In this document: positions 60,301-64,000 of the stretch, piece after piece
Layout of the letters: each line of letters starts with the position of its first letter
Numbering within the stretch: the stretch's first letter is position 1
Assembly (NCBI GenBank): GCA_012519425.1
Contig: JAAYQF010000093.1
Coordinates: 43,151 to 107,150 of the forward strand
Source of the DNA: Bacteroidales bacterium
Lineage (GTDB): Bacteria > Bacteroidota > Bacteroidia > Bacteroidales > Paludibacteraceae
Reading direction: 5' to 3'
DNA length: 64,000 bases
Made by a program: the position numbers and the translations under genes
Notes under the pieces: generated by a model
What the model was told of the DNA's origin: nothing
Databases searched by the model: none
The model's input: only the letters and a program-made list of their open reading frames with translations

Positions 60301-60772
60301 TGGCTGCACCAAGTTGACGGCAGCTCCTGAACTTCCCGCCACGACTTTGACTAAATACTGCTATTTTGGCATGTTCCAAGGTTGCACCGATTTAACGACT
60401 GCACCGGAGTTACCTGCCACGACTTTGGTTGACTCCTGCTATTACGCTATGTTCCATGAATGTACCAGCCTGAATTACCTTAAGGTACACTTTACCTCAT
60501 GGGCAGATGCCATCGGCGCCACCTCACACTGGGTATGGAATGTATCGGCTACCGGCACATTTGTATGTCCCACGGACCTGGATACATCTATCAGGGGTGC
60601 TTGGTACGTACCGGAAGGCTGGACCGTCGATATTATTTCGGGAACTAACCCTGTGTTGGATAGCCGCTTCGACCCCAATGGTGTTATTCACAACATTTCA
60701 GGACAGCGGGTAGATGAGAACTACAAGGGTATCCTTATTCAAAATGGGAAAAAGTATCTTAGGAGGCACTAA
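57305..60772 (+). CDS. Giant secreted Cys-rich tandem-repeat surface protein (BspA/DUF285-like leucine-rich repeats)
   Basis: 26/27-aa units LPATTLAxxCYxxMFxGCTxLTxAP; three DYLCFTAxE...KVYFRGNY..DDYASF modules; C-term NISGQRVDENYKGILIQNGKKYLRRH. Confidence 0.85.
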   Translation: MKPKNHNLKLLCLSLLMMLGAGNLHAVDYLCFTAGEANSSVKLNKNGNVTATIQTSTDGTTWTNYTFNTNIPLAVNEKVYFKGNYKGTGTDDYASFVMTGKISASGNLMTLTNGDSPTTTLAGKNYCFYKLFDGCTSLTAAPELPAKTLSNYCYYSMFYGCTGLTQAPALPAKTLSEGCYRDMFHGCTGLTEAPDLPAVTLADYCYRQMFYGCTGLNYLRVKFTSWTGATDATLDWLANVSATGTFVCPTELDTSTRNASRVPSAWTVNVDYLCFTAVEAGSVKLTKKGNITATIQTSTDGTNWTNYTFDTNIPLAVDEKVYFRGNYVGTGPDDYASFRMTGKISASGNIMTLTDGDNPGTSLADKNYCFYKLFDQFDYDLWEGSDVLTTAPDLPATTLANYCYASMFFGSTGLTEAPELPAMTMYDYCYNAMFAFCTGLTETPALPATTVAEHCYEFMFYGCTCLTMAPAQLPAATLASDCYNHMFGSTKLASAPALPATTLAERCYYGMFYDCKNLTAVPAQLPALTLAPNCYEAMFNDCTNLTEAPALPATTLAKVCYRQMFRGCTSLTEVPAQLPATTLVDSCYQQMFFDCQSLTEAPELHATTFAKECCNEMFWGCTQLDYLKVHFTSWADDIDATLNWMGGLWLTGSFVCPEDLDTSIRDDSHVPQDWIVDTGAIVDYLCFTAGEANSSVQLNKHGNIPAGIQISMDGIKWTHYFFDMNIPLAEIGDKVYFRGLYQGMGPDDYASFVMTGKIAASGNIMSLTDGAAPTTSLTGKNYSFYKLFDGCTSLTAAPQLPATTLAPSCYRNVFTGCTGLTAAPALPAINLADYCYMNMFRDCTGLTTAPTLPATNLAPSCYRQMFLGCTGLTAAPVLPATTLFEFCYTNMFNNCTGLTTAPTLPATTMAPNCCRQMFFGCTSLKAAPALSATNLADYCYIYMFYGCTSLTTAPAQLPATNLANYCYTGMFLGCTSLTTAPAQLPATTLAESCYENMFGGCTKLTAAPELPATTLTKYCYFGMFQGCTDLTTAPELPATTLVDSCYYAMFHECTSLNYLKVHFTSWADAIGATSHWVWNVSATGTFVCPTDLDTSIRGAWYVPEGWTVDIISGTNPVLDSRFDPNGVIHNISGQRVDENYKGILIQNGKKYLRRH

Positions 60773-60784
60773 GGGAGACAAAAA

Positions 60785-61182
60785 GAACAAAGAACAAAGA
60801 CAAAAGAGTAAAGACAAAAGACAAGGGTGGATAGTAGATAGTTTTGGAAGTTAGAGAAGTTAAGGAAGTTAAGGAAGTTAGTTTTAGTAGATAGTAGCTG
60901 GTAGTTAGTAGTTAGTAGATTTTGGAAGTTATTGAAGTTAAGGAAGTTAGGGAAGTTAGGGAAGTTAGTTTTAGTAGATAGTAGCTGGTAGTTAGTAGTT
61001 AGTAGATTTTGGAAGTTATTGAAGTTAAGGAAGTTAGGGAAGTTAATGCGTTCCGGGGTGCGGGGTCTGATTTGTTCATCGTTCTCCGTTCAACAATTAA
61101 ACGATTCAACAATTCAACACTACACATTACACATTAAACAATTTGTCTTTATTCTTTTGTCTTTGCTCTTTGCTCTTTGTTC
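60785..61182. repeat. Long-range inverted heptamer-rich arms (60785-60817 and 61143-61182) flanking low-complexity repeats
   Basis: GAACAAAGAACAAAGACAAAAGAGTAAAGACAA versus reverse complement of TTGTCTTTATTCTTTTGTCTTTGCTCTTTGCTCTTTGTTC. Confidence 0.65.
60874..61045. repeat. 87-bp tandem duplication rich in GAAGTTARG units
   Basis: gaagttagttttagtagatagtagctggtagttagtagttagtagattttggaagttattgaagttaaggaagttaggg starts at 60874 and again at 60961. Confidence 0.9.
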
Positions 61183-61403
61183 TCAGTTAAACAGTTCAAC
61201 GATTAAACAATTAAACGATTAAACAAATAAATAATCATTAATCCCATAGTCCCAAAGTCCCCCTTCGGGGGGTTGGGGGGCTATAATTACTAATCAACCC
61301 ACAGCCCTGATCCTCTCTCTAATGAGGCTCCAAGCCCCCTTCGGGGGGTTGGGGGCTTTCTTTGGGGGATTTAGGGGGTTGGGGGCCACACAACAATCAC
61401 ATC

Positions 61404-64000
61404 ATGAAACCAAAAAACCACAATCTCAAACTTTTATGCCTATCGCTCCTGATGATGTTAGGAGCCGGCAGCTTGTATGCAGTCGATTACCTCTGCTTTA
61501 CCGCCGGTGAAGCAAATTCTTCCGTACAGCTAAAGAAAAACGGAAATGTCACCGCCACTATCCAAACCAGTACGGACGGTACTAACTGGACAAACTACAC
61601 TTTTGATACAAACATTCCTCTCGCGGTAGGCGAGAAAGTTTATTTTAGGGGGAATTACGTAGGAACGGGACCCGATGATTATGCTTCGTTTAGAATGACA
61701 GGTAAAATAAGTGCATCCGGTAATATTATGACACTAACAGACGGCGATAATCCGGGTACTTCGTTAGCCGGCAAAAACTATTGTTTCTACAAACTATTCG
61801 AACTACTCGGCTACGAAGATCTATCCTACTATGATCAATACGGGGGCAATGATATTCTGACTACCGCACCCGAATTGCCTGCCACGACTTTAGCTGACTA
61901 TTGCTACAGCACTATGTTTGTTGGCTGCGCAGGTTTGACAGAGGCACCCGTACTACCTGCCATGACCCTGTCTGATTACTGCTACAACGGTATGTTCGCT
62001 TTCTGCTCGGGCTTGACAGAGGCACCTGCTTTGCCTGCTACGACTGTGGCTGAACACTGCTACGAATTTATGTTCTACGGCTGCACAAGTTTGACTACGG
62101 CTCCTGCCCAATTGCCTGCCGCCACGCTGGCAAATGACTGCTACAACCACATGTTTGGCAATACCAACTTGACAAGTGCACCGGAGCTACCTGCCGAGAA
62201 TCTGGCTGCCGGTTGCTACCACGGCATGTTCTACGATTGTGAAAATTTGACTAAAGCACCTGCTCTGCCTGCCACGACATTGGTTAATGACTGCTACTCC
62301 GATATGTTCGACCAATGCGCCAATTTGACGGATGCACCTGAACTGCCTGCCACGACACTGGCAACAAACTGCTACAAAGCAATGTTCCGAGGCTGCATCA
62401 AACTGAATTATCTTAAAGTAAACTTTACTTCATGGGCAGACGATATCCATGCTACACAAGAATGGTTGGGAAGTGTGTCTAACACCGGCACATTTGTATG
62501 TCCCGAAGGCTTGGATACCTCCATCAGAGACGAATCGCACGTACCGGCGGGATGGACTGTTAATTATACAGATCCGGGTCCCGATGTTGATTATCTCTGC
62601 TTTACTGCCGAAGAAGCAAATTCTTCCGTGAAGCTAAGTGTGACCGGAAGTATCACTGCCAATATCCAAACCAGTACGGACGGTACTACCTGGAATGACT
62701 ATGCGTTTGATACGAACATTGAACTCGCCGGAATAGGCGAAAAAGTCTATTTCAAGGGCGATTACCAAGGAACGGGACGCGACAATTACGCTTCGTTTGT
62801 AATGTCGGGTAAGATAAGTGCCTCCGGCAATGTGATGACACTTACCAACGGTGATGATCCGGGCACTTCTTTGGAAGGTAAAGACTTTTGTTTCTTCAGG
62901 CTATTCAATAATTGCACGAGCTTGACGGCGGCTCCTGAACTGCCTGCCACAACGCTGGCACCAAGCTGCTACCGCAACATGTTCACCGGCTGTACGGGTC
63001 TGACGGTGGCACCTGAGCTGCCTGCTAAGACTTTGGCTGACTACTGCTACATTTACATGTTCAATGGGTGCACGAGTCTGACGACGGCGCCGGAGTTACC
63101 TGCCACAACACTGTCTGCACTCTGCTACTACGGTATGTTCTATGGTTGCACAGGTCTAACAGCGGCTTCCGAGCTGCCTGCTACGACGCTGGCTTCAAGA
63201 TGCTACGAGTTTATGTTCTACGGCACGGGGTTGATCAATGCACCCGCTCTTCCTGCCACGACCCTGGCTGAACGTTGCTATTACGCCATGTTTGGTGGAT
63301 GCTCCGCTTTAAAAACGGCACCGGAATTATCCGCCACGACTTTGGTTAATTACTGTTATGAGTTCATGTTCTATGGCTGCCCGGATTTGACTGAGGCGCC
63401 TGCTCTGCCTGCCACGACTTTAACTGACAATTGCTACCGGGGCATGTTCTCCGGCTGCGCGAGTCTGACGGCGGCTCCTGAGCTTCCCGCTACGACCCTG
63501 ACACCGGGCTGCTACGCCGGCATGTTCCAATACTGTACGAAGTTGACGGCGGCGCCTGAGCTGCCTGCTACAACGCTGGCTGAAAACTGCTACGCCGGAA
63601 TGTTTTCGGAATGCACGAGCCTGGAGGCGGCGCCTGAGCTGCCTGCCACGACTTTAGCACCATACTGCTACTACTCCATGTTCAACGGCTGTACAGGTTT
63701 GACTAAGGCTCCTGCTCAACTTCCTGCCACAACCCTGACTGAAAACTGCTACGAGTTTATGTTCACCGGCTGCTCGGATTTGACAGAAGCACCTGCTCTG
63801 CCTGCCACAACTTTAGCTGCGGACTGCTACCGTATCATGTTCCACGGTTGCACAGGTCTGACTAATGCACCTGCTCTTCCAGCGACAACTCTGTCTGAAA
63901 GCTGTTATGACGGCATGTTCAGTGGCTGTACGAGTCTAACAGTGGCTCCTGAGCTTCCCGCTACAACGCTGGCACCTAACTGCTACTACGGCATGTTCCA
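61404..64000 (+). CDS. Second giant Cys-rich tandem-repeat surface protein, partial (runs off right edge)
   Basis: Not in ORF track because truncated. ATG at 61404: MKPKNHNLKLLCLSLLMMLGAGSLYAVDYLCFTAGEANSSVQLKKNGNVTATIQTSTDGTNWTNYTF... open to 64000 with continuous LPATTLA..CY..MF repeats. Confidence 0.9.
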   Translation, partial: MKPKNHNLKLLCLSLLMMLGAGSLYAVDYLCFTAGEANSSVQLKKNGNVTATIQTSTDGTNWTNYTFDTNIPLAVGEKVYFRGNYVGTGPDDYASFRMTGKISASGNIMTLTDGDNPGTSLAGKNYCFYKLFELLGYEDLSYYDQYGGNDILTTAPELPATTLADYCYSTMFVGCAGLTEAPVLPAMTLSDYCYNGMFAFCSGLTEAPALPATTVAEHCYEFMFYGCTSLTTAPAQLPAATLANDCYNHMFGNTNLTSAPELPAENLAAGCYHGMFYDCENLTKAPALPATTLVNDCYSDMFDQCANLTDAPELPATTLATNCYKAMFRGCIKLNYLKVNFTSWADDIHATQEWLGSVSNTGTFVCPEGLDTSIRDESHVPAGWTVNYTDPGPDVDYLCFTAEEANSSVKLSVTGSITANIQTSTDGTTWNDYAFDTNIELAGIGEKVYFKGDYQGTGRDNYASFVMSGKISASGNVMTLTNGDDPGTSLEGKDFCFFRLFNNCTSLTAAPELPATTLAPSCYRNMFTGCTGLTVAPELPAKTLADYCYIYMFNGCTSLTTAPELPATTLSALCYYGMFYGCTGLTAASELPATTLASRCYEFMFYGTGLINAPALPATTLAERCYYAMFGGCSALKTAPELSATTLVNYCYEFMFYGCPDLTEAPALPATTLTDNCYRGMFSGCASLTAAPELPATTLTPGCYAGMFQYCTKLTAAPELPATTLAENCYAGMFSECTSLEAAPELPATTLAPYCYYSMFNGCTGLTKAPAQLPATTLTENCYEFMFTGCSDLTEAPALPATTLAADCYRIMFHGCTGLTNAPALPATTLSESCYDGMFSGCTSLTVAPELPATTLAPNCYYGMF

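Noticed and set aside
57660-60379. Antisense ORFs (57660..57905, 58704..58898, 58932..59126, 60092..60379 and 61953..62150, all minus strand)
   Set aside because: They arise from the periodic, GC-balanced codon pattern of the tandem repeats on the plus strand; they have no signal peptide, RBS context or recognisable family.
57690-64000. CRISPR-like periodicity (about 78/81 bp)
   Set aside because: The period is a coding repeat with imperfect units in a continuous reading frame, no unique spacers and no cas genes.

Overview
This window looks like a Bacteroidetes (Bacteroidales-type) chromosome. The evidence is SusC/SusD pairs, a hybrid two-component sensor, C-terminal T9SS-like sorting tails and many TAnnTTTG -7 boxes. 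It has four blocks. (1) 1-7.8 kb: secreted T9SS proteins, including two tandem paralogs; the complete one carries a zincin motif, and a LamG-rich protein follows. (2) 8-25.9 kb: an L-fucose-centred locus with two GH29 fucosidases, a FucP-like permease, amidohydrolase, Zn-alcohol dehydrogenase, aldo/keto reductase, AraC regulator, RhaM-like mutarotase, two GH43-like enzymes and a BNR-repeat protein. (3) 26.6-56.7 kb: a large polysaccharide/glycoprotein utilization locus with two GH127/GH146-like beta-L-arabinofuranosidases, GH27, GH43s, SusC/SusD, an HTCS regulator, DUF4859 proteins, a CotH-like protein, a DPP-IV-like peptidase and two secreted zincin-like proteins. (4) 57.3-64 kb: two giant Cys-rich MF/LPAT repeat surface proteins separated by low-complexity repeats. 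The best candidates for something new are: an extensin / hydroxyproline-rich glycoprotein degradation locus; a 21-bp-phased direct-repeat operator upstream of four promoters of the fucose region; a 38-bp identical promoter/leader shared by two operons of the PUL; a 15-bp perfect hairpin embedded in a signal-peptide coding region; a long palindrome wrapped around a promoter; and a candidate structured RNA at about 56.95-57.07 kb. All assignments come from reading the sequence and translations; no database search was possible.
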